Assembly: GCF_001746295.1 (NCBI RefSeq)
Contig: NZ_MJAH01000004.1
Coordinates: forward strand, 401,995 to 465,994
Origin: Streptomyces sp. LUP47B
GTDB lineage: Bacteria; Actinomycetota; Actinomycetes; Streptomycetales; Streptomycetaceae
DNA: 64,000 nt
Direction: 5' to 3'
Below are positions 1-7,491 of the stretch, piece after piece (position 1 is the stretch's first letter; each line of letters opens with the position of its first letter). The notes beneath the pieces were generated by a model. The model worked only from the letters and a program-made list of their open reading frames with translations, did no database searches and had not been told where the DNA came from. A program made the translations under genes and the position numbers.

Positions 1-2421
1 CTTGGCGTCCGAGGTGAAGAAGCCGCGCCCGTAGTCGAGGACGTACAGTGCGCCGTCCGGACCGAACTTCCAGTCCATGAGGTTCTTGATGCCGTCGTTG
101 CCGATCGGCACGATCTTCTTGAGCGACTCGGAGTGGACGGGCAGTCCGCCGTCCCCGTGGGTTTTCGGATCGGTGATGACGGCGTTGCGCGGCTGGTCGG
201 CGTCGTAGAAGTCGCCGACGAACCACTTGCCGTCCCAGTAGGAGGGCCACTTGACGGTGCTGGTGGCCGAGGCGGCGTCGTAGCGGTAGACCGGCCCGTT
301 CATCGCGGCCTGGCCGCCGCCCTTGAGCCACGGCAGCAGGTACTTGGCGTCCTCCTGCTTGTAGGAGGGGATGCCGTTCGCGTCGCGCGGGTAGTCCGGG
401 GCGCCGCCCTGGGGCGAGTACCAGATGTTGTTGCCCGTCACCGGCGGGAGGTTGACCAGTCCGTCGTTGTTGGGCGACTCGTTCTTCGGGTGGTCGCAGT
501 CGTACCAGCCCAGCGGCTGGTTGGGATCCGGCAGGTTGCGGTCGCGGTAGGGCTGCTTGTTGCCCATGCAGTAGGGCCAGCCCCGGTTGCTCGCCCTGGT
601 GATGACGGCGAAGGTGTCGTACTTGGCCGGGCCCCAGGTCGTCGAGGGCTCGCCCGCGTCCGGGCCGACCCATCCCGCGTACAGGATGTCGGTCTTCTTG
701 TCGACGAAGATACGGGCCGGGTTCCTGACGCCCATGACATAGATCTCGCCGCGGGTCTTGCCGCCGCCCTCGTCGGTCTCCTTGCCCGTGAAGAGGTTCC
801 CCGCGGGCAGCGTGTACGTCCCGTCGGGCTCCGGGTGGATGCGCAGGATCTTGCCGTTGAGGTTGTTGGTGTTGCCGGCGGTGCGGCGCGCGTCCGCGAA
901 GGAGACGCCCTTGTAGTTCGGCTGCGGGTTGTTGCCCGAGTAACCGCCGCTGAAGCCGCTGGAGTTGTTGTCGCCGGTCGCGATGTACAGGTTGCCCTTG
1001 GAGTCCCAGGACATCCCGCCGCCGGCGTGGCAGCAACTGTGCACCTGGACCGGCCACTTGAGCAGGACCTTCTCGCTGTTCAGGTCCAGTTTGTTCGTCG
1101 TCAGGTCGAGTGTGAAGCGGGAGACCCGGCGCTCGGCGATCTGGGTGTCGCGGTTGAGCCGGTCGTGCGGGGTGTAGTGCAGATACACCCAGCCGTTCTG
1201 CTCGAAGCGCGGGTCGAGCTCGATGCCGAGCAGCCCCTCCTCGACCTTCACCAGCTCGTCGCCGCCGCCCTTGTTGCCGAAGACGGTCAGCTCGCCCGCC
1301 AGGGTGACCTTCTTGGTCGCCGGGTCGTAGACGTGGATCTGACCCTTGCCCTTGCCGACGTCCGGGTTGTTCCAGTCGGTGATCACCGGCTGGGAGGAGT
1401 CGGCGCCGCCCCGCCCGATGTACAGGACCCGGCCGTCGGGGGCGGTGACCAGGCCGTGCGGCTCGCCGATCTGGTCGTTCTGCCCCGCCTGGTTGGGCTG
1501 GGTGAGGCGTTCGGCCTTGTAGTTGCCGTTGATGGTCGCCTTGCAGTCGGCCTGCACCAGTCGCGAGGTCCACAGCAGCGCACCACGCAGATGGGTCCGG
1601 AAGTCGGTCTCGTCGTACGAGGCCACCGTGCCGCCCATGCCGGTGTAGAAGGACCGGCCGCCGTCGTAGTCCCGGCACCAGCTCACCGGGTGGTCCCAGC
1701 CGTTGGCGCTCGCGCCGGGCTGGTAGGTCGACTCGCGCACCCGGGCCACGGTGTGCACGTCACCGGACGGGTTCTTCGTCCAGTTGAACCACTGGTCGGG
1801 ACGCTTCCACTGCACCGGCAGATCCTTGGTCGCCGGATGCTGCCGGTCGCCGACCTCAACGGTGGCCCGCTGGACGGCCGTTGGGCTGGAGGCGGCCGGA
1901 CGGGCGCCGACGAGGCCGGTGAACCAGTCGGAGTACGGCTCGGCGCGGGCCGCGTCATGAATGCCGACGAAACCGCCGCCCGCCTCCATGTAGGCCTCCA
2001 GGCCGGCCTCCTGGTCGGGGTCGAGGACATCGCCGCCGCCGGTCAGGAAGACGATCGCGTTGTAACTCCCCAGCGCCTTCTCGTCGGTGAAGACTCTGGC
2101 GTCGTCCGTGGCTTCGGTCTCGAACCGCTGGTTCACGGGACCGGAGAGCCCGATCTTCTCGACGGCGGCGATCCCGGCGTTGACGACCGGTGATTCGTCC
2201 CCGGCGGCCGCGGATCCGTAGAAGACCAGCACCCGTACATCGGCGCCGCCCGGTGGCGACTTGACGGACATCGTTGTCGCGGACGGATCGGGAGCCGGCA
2301 GGGCCCCCGCCGCGGGTCCGGACATCAGCCCGGCGGCGACGACCCCCGCGGTCACGGTGGCCGTCCAGACCCGTCTTCTCGTGCTTCCTCCGCTTCTCGC
2401 GCTCAACCCTCGTAAGTGCAT
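1..2421 (-). CDS. Secreted ThuA-domain plus glucose/sorbosone dehydrogenase-type protein, 3' end outside window
   Basis: 807 residues are visible and the C terminus runs off the left edge. The start is set by a strong GAGGAGGTG ribosome site just before the ATG. The N terminus has arginines followed by a hydrophobic stretch (about residues 15-40), read as a signal peptide. A ThuA-like (glutamine-amidotransferase fold) domain covers about residues 55-270, with GGGDVLDPDQ and GFVGIHDA motifs. A beta-propeller of the soluble glucose/sorbosone dehydrogenase family follows from about 310, with GLLGIELDP near 394 and HSCCHAGG near 460-468. Relatives often add PKD or carbohydrate-binding domains downstream, which cannot be seen here. 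The role is probably extracellular sugar oxidation or binding, but the substrate is unknown. Codon 3 is TTA, the rare bldA-read leucine codon. The gene diverges from the laccase gene across 189 bp. Confidence 0.85.
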   Translation of the reverse strand, partial: MHLRGLSARSGGSTRRRVWTATVTAGVVAAGLMSGPAAGALPAPDPSATTMSVKSPPGGADVRVLVFYGSAAAGDESPVVNAGIAAVEKIGLSGPVNQRFETEATDDARVFTDEKALGSYNAIVFLTGGGDVLDPDQEAGLEAYMEAGGGFVGIHDAARAEPYSDWFTGLVGARPAASSPTAVQRATVEVGDRQHPATKDLPVQWKRPDQWFNWTKNPSGDVHTVARVRESTYQPGASANGWDHPVSWCRDYDGGRSFYTGMGGTVASYDETDFRTHLRGALLWTSRLVQADCKATINGNYKAERLTQPNQAGQNDQIGEPHGLVTAPDGRVLYIGRGGADSSQPVITDWNNPDVGKGKGQIHVYDPATKKVTLAGELTVFGNKGGGDELVKVEEGLLGIELDPRFEQNGWVYLHYTPHDRLNRDTQIAERRVSRFTLDLTTNKLDLNSEKVLLKWPVQVHSCCHAGGGMSWDSKGNLYIATGDNNSSGFSGGYSGNNPQPNYKGVSFADARRTAGNTNNLNGKILRIHPEPDGTYTLPAGNLFTGKETDEGGGKTRGEIYVMGVRNPARIFVDKKTDILYAGWVGPDAGEPSTTWGPAKYDTFAVITRASNRGWPYCMGNKQPYRDRNLPDPNQPLGWYDCDHPKNESPNNDGLVNLPPVTGNNIWYSPQGGAPDYPRDANGIPSYKQEDAKYLLPWLKGGGQAAMNGPVYRYDAASATSTVKWPSYWDGKWFVGDFYDADQPRNAVITDPKTHGDGGLPVHSESLKKIVPIGNDGIKNLMDWKFGPDGALYVLDYGRGFFTSDAK

Positions 2422-2610
2422 GGGCACCTCCTCGGTCACAGCAACAGCGCCATGGAAGCTAGACCCCTTTGCGTCACTCGCCAATACCTATGACCGGGAT
2501 CGGACCAACTTTGTCCTGAGTGTGGATAAACGGCTCGGGGGCCGGTACCGTCTCACAGGTTCATCACAGGCACGTCTCCGCAAAATCCGTATCACGGTGG
2601 GGAGTTCCGC

Positions 2611-3591
2611 ATGGGCGCACTGGACAGACGTGGATTCAACCGGCGGGTGCTGCTCGGCGGTGCGGCTGTCGCGACATCGTTGTCCCTGGCGCCGGAGGCC
2701 CGGAGCGACACCGGCCCGGCGACGGCGGCCCCGGGCGGCGGCGAGGTCAAGCGCATCAAGCTGTACGCCGAGAAGCTCGCCGACGGGCAGATGGGCTACG
2801 GCCTCGAGAAGGGCAAGGCGACCATCCCGGGTCCGCTCATCGAGCTCAACGAGGGCGACACCCTGCACATCGAGTTCGAGAACACCATGGACGTCAGGGC
2901 GAGCCTGCACGTCCACGGCCTGGACTACGAGATCTCCAGCGACGGCACCAAGCTGAACAAGAGCGACGTCGAACCGGGCGGCACCCGCACCTACACCTGG
3001 CGCACCCATCTGCCGGGCCGCCGGAGCGACGGCACCTGGCGGGCGGGCAGCGCGGGCTACTGGCACTACCACGACCACGTCGTCGGCACGGAACACGGCA
3101 CCGGCGGCATCCGCAAGGGCCTCTACGGACCCGTGATCGTCCGCCGCAAGGGCGATGTCCTCCCCGACGCCACCCACACGATCGTCTTCAACGACATGCT
3201 CATCAACAACAAGCCCGCCCACTCGGGGCCCGACTTCGAGGCCACGGTGGGCGATCGCGTCGAGTTCGTGATGATCACGCACGGCGAGTACTACCACACC
3301 TTCCACATGCACGGTCACCGCTGGGCGGACAACCGCACGGGCATGCTCACCGGCCCCGACGACCCGAGCCAGGTCATCGACAACAAGATCGTGGGCCCGG
3401 CGGACTCCTTCGGCTTCCAGGTGATCGCGGGGGAGGGGGTCGGCGCGGGCGCGTGGATGTACCACTGCCATGTGCAGAGCCACTCCGACATGGGCATGGT
3501 GGGCCTGTTCCTGGTGAAGAAGACGGACGGCACGATCCCCGGGTACGAGCCGCACGAGCACACGGAGCAGCAGGCCGGGCACGAGCACTGA
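2611..3591 (+). CDS. slac: Small two-domain laccase (multicopper oxidase)
   Basis: 326 residues with a twin-arginine signal ([12 protein letters not shown], residues 6-17), so probably exported folded by Tat. The length and sequence match the small laccases of Streptomyces, which form trimers and oxidise phenols with reduction of oxygen to water. Copper ligands are visible as HVH (100-102), HYHDH (152-156), HTFHMHGH (229-236) and [12 protein letters not shown] (285-296); Cys286 would be the type 1 copper ligand. The tail is His-rich. The start ATG has GGGGAG upstream. In S. griseus the related EpoA is linked to morphogenesis. The neighbouring divergent secreted oxidoreductase suggests a shared extracellular redox role, but this is inference. 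Confidence 0.95.
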   Translation: MGALDRRGFNRRVLLGGAAVATSLSLAPEARSDTGPATAAPGGGEVKRIKLYAEKLADGQMGYGLEKGKATIPGPLIELNEGDTLHIEFENTMDVRASLHVHGLDYEISSDGTKLNKSDVEPGGTRTYTWRTHLPGRRSDGTWRAGSAGYWHYHDHVVGTEHGTGGIRKGLYGPVIVRRKGDVLPDATHTIVFNDMLINNKPAHSGPDFEATVGDRVEFVMITHGEYYHTFHMHGHRWADNRTGMLTGPDDPSQVIDNKIVGPADSFGFQVIAGEGVGAGAWMYHCHVQSHSDMGMVGLFLVKKTDGTIPGYEPHEHTEQQAGHEH

Positions 3592-3605
3592 CGGATCATG
3601 GACGG

Positions 3606-4520
3606 GTGACTCTTCTTCTCACCCGTGGTGACCTGGAAGCGGTGCTGGAGCCGGAGGCCTGCATCGGCGCTCTGCGGGAGGGCTTCCGGCACGCGGAGGC
3701 GGTGCCGATCGCGGGGCAACGGGTGCGCACGGACCTCCCGTTCCCCGGTACGGCCACCGCGCTGATCCCGGGCCTGCTCCCCGGCATCCCGGCCTACACG
3801 GTGAAGGTCAACGCCAAGTTCCCCGGGGCCCGGCCCGCCCTGCGCGGGGTGATCTGCCTGCACAGTGGCACCGACGGAGAGTTGCTGGCGCTGCTGGACT
3901 CGGCGACGGTCACGGCCTGGCGCACCGGCCTCGCGGCCGCCCTGGGCACACATCTGCTCGCCGGCCGGGGAGACGTCGTCGGAGTGATCGGGGCGGGCGC
4001 ACAGGCCGAGTTGATGGTGCGGGGACTCGCGGCGCTACGGCCCCGCAGCGCCCTCGTCGTCCAGGACACGTCCGCCGACCGCGCCGCGGAGTTCGCCGCG
4101 CGGCACGGCGGGCGCGTGGTGTCCTGCGCCGCGGAGGTCGCCGCGGCCGCCGGCATCGTCCTGTCGGCCACCTGGTCGAGGGAACCACTGCTGCACCTGC
4201 GGGACACCAGGCCGGGCCAGCACTTCACGAGCCTGGGCGTGGACGAGCCCGGCAAGGCGGAACTGGCCGCCGATCTGCTGGACGCGGCACTCCTGGTGGT
4301 CGACGATCGTGAACTCGCGGCGGACGTGGGGGCGCTGAGGGCGGCCGACGCGACCCTCGGCGAGGTGGCACGGTCCGAGCACCCCGGCCGGACGACCGAC
4401 ACGGACCGCACGGTCTACGCCCCCGTGGGCATGCCCTGGCAGGACCTCGCGCTGGCCTGGACGGCGTACGGGCGGGCCGAACGGGCGGGGATCGGACAGC
4501 GGGTGGACCTACTGGCCTGA
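3606..4520 (+). CDS. Ornithine cyclodeaminase / mu-crystallin family oxidoreductase
   Basis: 304 residues from a GTG 14 nt after the laccase stop. The nearby ATG at 3598 is in another frame and stops after three codons. The fold is the ornithine cyclodeaminase/alanine dehydrogenase family: a Rossmann GAGAQA motif at 129-134 follows a substrate domain that carries YTVKVN, with Lys67 at the usual catalytic lysine position. Members cyclise ornithine, deaminate alanine, reduce imines or act in siderophore and amino-acid metabolism. The sequence alone does not choose between these. The protein is slightly shorter than typical members (320-350). It may be co-transcribed with the laccase gene because the gap is so small. 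Confidence 0.85.
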   Translation: MTLLLTRGDLEAVLEPEACIGALREGFRHAEAVPIAGQRVRTDLPFPGTATALIPGLLPGIPAYTVKVNAKFPGARPALRGVICLHSGTDGELLALLDSATVTAWRTGLAAALGTHLLAGRGDVVGVIGAGAQAELMVRGLAALRPRSALVVQDTSADRAAEFAARHGGRVVSCAAEVAAAAGIVLSATWSREPLLHLRDTRPGQHFTSLGVDEPGKAELAADLLDAALLVVDDRELAADVGALRAADATLGEVARSEHPGRTTDTDRTVYAPVGMPWQDLALAWTAYGRAERAGIGQRVDLLA

Positions 4521-4878
4521 ATCCCGTCACGAGCCCCCCGGGAGACGGTGAGGTACGGCGGTGACCGAGCGCACCGCCGTCGGGACGGACCAGGCGGCCC
4601 TCGGTGCCCGGCTCGACGGTCTCCTCGCCGAGGCGGCACTCCACAAACCGGTCGCGATCGGCGCCGTAGCCCCCAAGGACGCGCTGCCCGCCCGGATCCC
4701 GCCCGGATCCCGCCCGGATCCCCGCGCGGTGAGCAGCCAGTGCGCCCAGCCGAACACGGGGGCGCTCCTCGCTTTGGGTTCCCGGTGCGCAAGCCTCCTC
4801 CACCAACCCCGAGAGCGCTCTCACCGGTGTCCCCTCCGGCGCTATCCTGATCCGCACCCGCCGACGAGGAGTCCCGAA
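4521..4878. other. Intergenic region with a possible decayed reading frame and 11-bp triplets
   Basis: This 358-bp gap has no confident gene. A GTG-started frame from 4561 reads about 43 protein-like residues (LDGLLAEAALHKPVAIG is typical) before running into three tandem copies of GCCCGGATCCC (4690-4700, 4701-4711, 4712-4722) and losing coding character. It may be the stump of a truncated gene. The last 70 bases hold the LacI-gene control region. Confidence 0.4.
4811..4822. promoter_or_regulatory. LacI-type operator palindrome
   Basis: GAGAGCGCTCTC is a perfect 12-bp palindrome with the central CG typical of LacI-family operators. It resembles the Streptomyces CebR-type core GAGCGCTC. It lies 57 bp before the LacI gene start, and a TATCCT stretch that could be the -10 element is between them. 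Autorepression is likely. Confidence 0.65.
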
Positions 4879-5904
4879 GTGACCGACACAGCGCCGCGCC
4901 CCACACTGGAGGCCGTGGCGGCCCGGGCCGGGGTGTCGCGGGCCACCGTGTCCCGGGTGGTGAACGGCGGGGACGGGGTCAGGGAACCGCTCGTCGAGCG
5001 GGTGCGCAGGGCCGTCGACGAGCTCGGTTACGTCCCCAACCAGGCCGCCCGCAGTCTCGTCACCCGGCGCCATGACGCCGTCGCCGTGGTCGTGGCCGAA
5101 CCCGAGACCAGGGTCTTCGCGGACCCCTTCTTCGCGCTGCAACTCCGGGGAATCAGCAAGGAGTTGACCGGTCACGACAATCAACTCGTCCTGCTGCTCA
5201 CCGAGGGCCGCGACGACCACGCCCGCGTCGGGCGCTACCTCGCCGGAGGCCACGTAGACGGCGCGCTCGTCTTCTCGCTGCACCTCGACGACCCGCTGCC
5301 GGAACTGATCCAACGGGCCGGTGTCCCCACGGTGTTCGGCGGCAGGCCCGGGTGGAGCGACGGGACGACGGATGCCGTGTACGTCGACAGCGACAACCGG
5401 GGCGGTGCCCGCGAGGCCGTGCGGCATCTCGTCGGACTCGGACGCACCCGTGTCGCCCACATCACCGGCGCCCTCGACCAGACCTCCGCCGCGGACCGGC
5501 TCGACGGCTACCAGGACGTCATGGGCGACGCCGACCCGAAGCTTGTCGTACGGGGCGACTTCACCCCGGCCGGCGGGGAGCGGGCGATGCGCGAACTCCT
5601 CGACCGGTGCCCGGACCTGGACGCGGTGTTCGCCGCCAACGACCTCACGGCGTCAGGCGCCCTGCGCGTGCTGCGCGAGCGAGGGCGCCGGGTGCCCGAG
5701 GACGTGGCGGTGATCGGCTTCGACGACATGCTGCCGGTCGCCGAACAGACCGATCCGCCGCTGACGACGGTCCGTCAGGACATCGAGGAGATGGGCCGGT
5801 TGATGGCCCGCCTGCTGCTGCGAGACCTCGACCGGGGAAGCGGGGGAGCCACCCCGGCCGGTGTCGTCCTGCCGACCACGCTGATCCGCCGCGCCTCGGC
5901 CTGA
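4879..5904 (+). CDS. LacI-family transcriptional regulator
   Basis: 341 residues. The GTG start follows GAGGAG and places the helix-turn-helix (VAARAGVSRATVSRVVNG) at about residues 14-31, as expected for the family. A hinge (NQAARSLVTRR) and a periplasmic-binding-protein-like effector domain follow; DAVFAANDLTASGALRVL and IGFDDM are standard late motifs. It should repress sugar-utilisation genes until a sugar binds. No transporter or glycosidase sits beside it, so targets may be distant. The palindrome at 4811 suggests self-control. The gene converges on the glyoxalase-fold gene with 19 bp between stops. Confidence 0.92.
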   Translation: MTDTAPRPTLEAVAARAGVSRATVSRVVNGGDGVREPLVERVRRAVDELGYVPNQAARSLVTRRHDAVAVVVAEPETRVFADPFFALQLRGISKELTGHDNQLVLLLTEGRDDHARVGRYLAGGHVDGALVFSLHLDDPLPELIQRAGVPTVFGGRPGWSDGTTDAVYVDSDNRGGAREAVRHLVGLGRTRVAHITGALDQTSAADRLDGYQDVMGDADPKLVVRGDFTPAGGERAMRELLDRCPDLDAVFAANDLTASGALRVLRERGRRVPEDVAVIGFDDMLPVAEQTDPPLTTVRQDIEEMGRLMARLLLRDLDRGSGGATPAGVVLPTTLIRRASA

Positions 5905-5923
5905 TCTCCCGTCCCCACCGCGG

Positions 5924-6715
5924 TCACGTCTGCTGCGGCGCGCTTTTGATGATCGCGAAGCGGACGCCGTACGGGTCGGCCAGCTTGGCGACCCGGCCGA
6001 CGCCCGGCACGTCCGTGGCGGGCAGCCGGACGCTGCCGCCCAGTTCCTGTGCCTTTGCCACCGTCTCGTCCGTGTCCGTGACCTCGAAGTACGGCATCCA
6101 GTACGCCCCGGCCTGCGCCTCCAGTGGATCGTCGGCGAACGGGACGATGCCGCCGAACATGGCGTCCTCGCCCTGCCCGTCCGGCAGCACCGTCGTGTAC
6201 GTGCCGCCGGGGAAGTCGACCCCGTAGGTCTCCAGGCCGAGAGTCGCACGGTAGAAGTAGGCGGCCATCGGCAGGTCGGCCGTGTACAGCTCGACCCAGC
6301 ACAGCGAGCCCGGCTCCTGGGTGACCTCGAGACCCTTGTTCTCCTTGGGCTGCCAGACGCCGAAGGGCACGCCCGCCTTGTCGGCGAGGATCGCCATGCT
6401 GCCCTGGCCCATCACGTCCATGGGCTGCATCAGCACCGAGCCGTGCGCCTGCTCGGCCGCCTTCGCGGTGGCGTCCGCGTCCGGGGTCTGGAAGTACACG
6501 GTCCAGGAGGGCGGGCCCTGCTCCGGTGTGGTCTGCATGCCGCCCGCGGCGGTTCTGCCGCCGAGCCGGAAGAAGCCGTAGCCGCCGGCTTCGGGCGGGC
6601 CCGGCTGGAACTCCCAGCCGAACAGGCCGCCGTAGAAGGTGGTGGCGCCGTCGATGTCGGGGGTGCCGAGATCCAGCCAGTTCGGAGCGCCGGTGACATA
6701 ACGGGTCGTGAGCAT
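5924..6715 (-). CDS. VOC (glyoxalase/bleomycin-resistance fold) family protein, two modules
   Basis: 263 residues, with GAGGAG ahead of the ATG. It has two vicinal-oxygen-chelate modules of about 120 residues: the first starts with GAPNWLDLGTPDIDGATTFY and the second with GSLCWVELYTADLPMAAYFY. This duplicated form is common in Streptomyces as hydroxylase-like or resistance-like proteins of unknown substrate. Metal-ligand His/Glu positions are not all obvious, so an enzyme function is not assured. Transcribed alone. Confidence 0.85.
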   Translation of the reverse strand: MLTTRYVTGAPNWLDLGTPDIDGATTFYGGLFGWEFQPGPPEAGGYGFFRLGGRTAAGGMQTTPEQGPPSWTVYFQTPDADATAKAAEQAHGSVLMQPMDVMGQGSMAILADKAGVPFGVWQPKENKGLEVTQEPGSLCWVELYTADLPMAAYFYRATLGLETYGVDFPGGTYTTVLPDGQGEDAMFGGIVPFADDPLEAQAGAYWMPYFEVTDTDETVAKAQELGGSVRLPATDVPGVGRVAKLADPYGVRFAIIKSAPQQT

Positions 6716-6877
6716 CTCTGCCCTCCTCTGAGGGGTCCCGTTGCCTGCACTGCCGAGTCTTGCACCCTCCACTGACAATCGCCGCCGGTACGACGCCGCG
6801 GATCGTCGGATGAACCGTTTCCGCGCGCCGCCGTGCACCCCCGTACCGGGCGGAGGACCATCGAGGCGAGGAAAGCC

Positions 6878-7189
6878 ATGAACGGGGTCGTTGATCGCGC
6901 GTTGATCGAACGTTTTTCGCTGCCCGGCACGATCTCCGCCATGCACATCGACACCATCACCCCGACCGACCCCGCCTGGCAGGCGCAGGCGTTGTGCGCG
7001 CAGACCGGGGCGGACTTCTTCTTTCCCGAGCCGGGCAGCTCGGTACGGGAGGCGAAGCGCATCTGCGGCATGTGCGAGATGCGCTCGGCCTGTCTCGAGT
7101 ACGCCCTGGCCAACGACGAACGTTTCGGCGTCTGGGGCGGCCTCTCCGAGAAGGAGCGGCTGGCGCTCAGGCGGCTGGAAAACCGATGA
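6878..7189 (+). CDS. WhiB-like (Wbl) iron-sulfur regulator
   Basis: 103 residues from an ATG behind GAGGAAAG; a second in-frame ATG at 6941 would give an 82-residue form. Four cysteines (40, 63, 66, 72; pattern C-x22-C-x2-C-x5-C) would hold a 4Fe-4S cluster, followed by the GVWGG turn (84-88) and a basic C terminus (LALRRLENR). Wbl proteins bind sigma factors and respond to nitric oxide or redox state, and many control Streptomyces development. Which paralogue this is cannot be told from memory. It lies 39 bp upstream of a block of three tRNA-like genes and an oxidoreductase on the same strand, so shared expression is possible. Confidence 0.93.
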   Translation: MNGVVDRALIERFSLPGTISAMHIDTITPTDPAWQAQALCAQTGADFFFPEPGSSVREAKRICGMCEMRSACLEYALANDERFGVWGGLSEKERLALRRLENR

Positions 7190-7211
7190 GCCGAGGGGCC
7201 CGAAGTGCGGT

Positions 7212-7217
7212 TAGGAT
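7212..7217 (+). promoter_or_regulatory. Possible -10 element for the tRNA-like array
   Basis: TAGGAT within GGTTAGGATCC is a good Streptomyces -10 sequence and sits 11 bp before the first tRNA-like acceptor strand. A clear -35 is not seen. Confidence 0.4.
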
Positions 7218-7228
7218 CCCGGAGCGCA

Positions 7229-7301
7229 CCCGGGCGTAGCGCAGAGGCAGGCGCACCGCCTTGCCAAGGCGAGATACATCGGTTCGAATCCGATCCCCGG
7301 G
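7229..7301 (+). tRNA. tRNA-like gene 1, anticodon GCC (Gly type), non-canonical shape
   Basis: The D arm is GCGC/GCGC around an AGAGGCAG loop after a U8-A9-like TA (7237-7238). The anticodon arm is at 7256-7272 with loop TTGCCAA, so the anticodon is GCC; its outer pair is a C-A mismatch. The T arm is at 7278-7294 with loop TTCGAAT. The acceptor helix CCCGGG pairs only six bases (7229-7234 with 7296-7301), with C7235 opposite C7295 and an extra G7236 before TA. It therefore does not fit the standard 7+5 arm. No CCA is encoded. It is a real tRNA-like signal, but charging and use in translation are uncertain. Confidence 0.65.
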
Positions 7302-7311
7302 CTGCGTCCGC

Positions 7312-7384
7312 GGGCCCTGTGGAGCAGAGGCAGACTCGCCGCCTTGTCAGGGCGGATACGCCGGTTCGAATCCGGCCGGGGCCC
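7312..7384 (+). tRNA. tRNA-like gene 2, anticodon GTC (Asp type), 8+5 bp arm
   Basis: The anticodon arm at 7339-7355 is a perfect 5-bp stem (CCGCC/GGCGG) around TTGTCAG, anticodon GTC. The T arm at 7360-7376 is a 5-bp stem around TTCGAAT. The acceptor strands 7312-7319 and 7377-7384 pair over 8 bp with one G-U. Acceptor plus T stem is thus 13 bp rather than the usual 12, a count otherwise typical of bacterial selenocysteine tRNA. The D arm is weak (GAGC/ACTC). It starts only 10 nt after gene 1 ends. Confidence 0.65.
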
Positions 7385-7390
7385 ATGGCA

Positions 7391-7463
7391 AGGGGCGGTA
7401 GCGCAGAGGCAGGCGCACCTTCATCGCATGAAGGGAACGCCGGTTCGAATCCGGCCTGGCTCG
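7391..7463 (+). tRNA. tRNA-like gene 3, anticodon CGC (Ala type), poor acceptor stem
   Basis: It shares the TAGCGCAGAGGCAGGCGCA core with genes 1 and 4. The anticodon arm at 7418-7434 is a perfect 5-bp stem (CCTTC/GAAGG) around ATCGCAT, anticodon CGC. The T arm at 7439-7455 is GCCGG/CCGGC around TTCGAAT. The flanking bases that should form the acceptor do not pair convincingly, so the ends given are estimates and this copy may be a degenerate or non-chargeable version. The downstream oxidoreductase gene starts 29 nt later. Confidence 0.5.
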
Positions 7464-7491
7464 CGGCAGGGCACCGACGGGGCGGGGACGC

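Noticed and set aside
133..2193. A 686-codon plus-strand frame opposite the ThuA/dehydrogenase gene
   Set aside because: Low-complexity Val/Arg/Gly shadow; the minus strand has a ribosome site, signal peptide and family motifs.
7229..7463. Ordinary housekeeping tRNA genes for Gly, Asp and Ala
   Set aside because: Acceptor and T-stem geometry and the shared unusual D arm do not match standard tRNAs; kept as tRNA-like.
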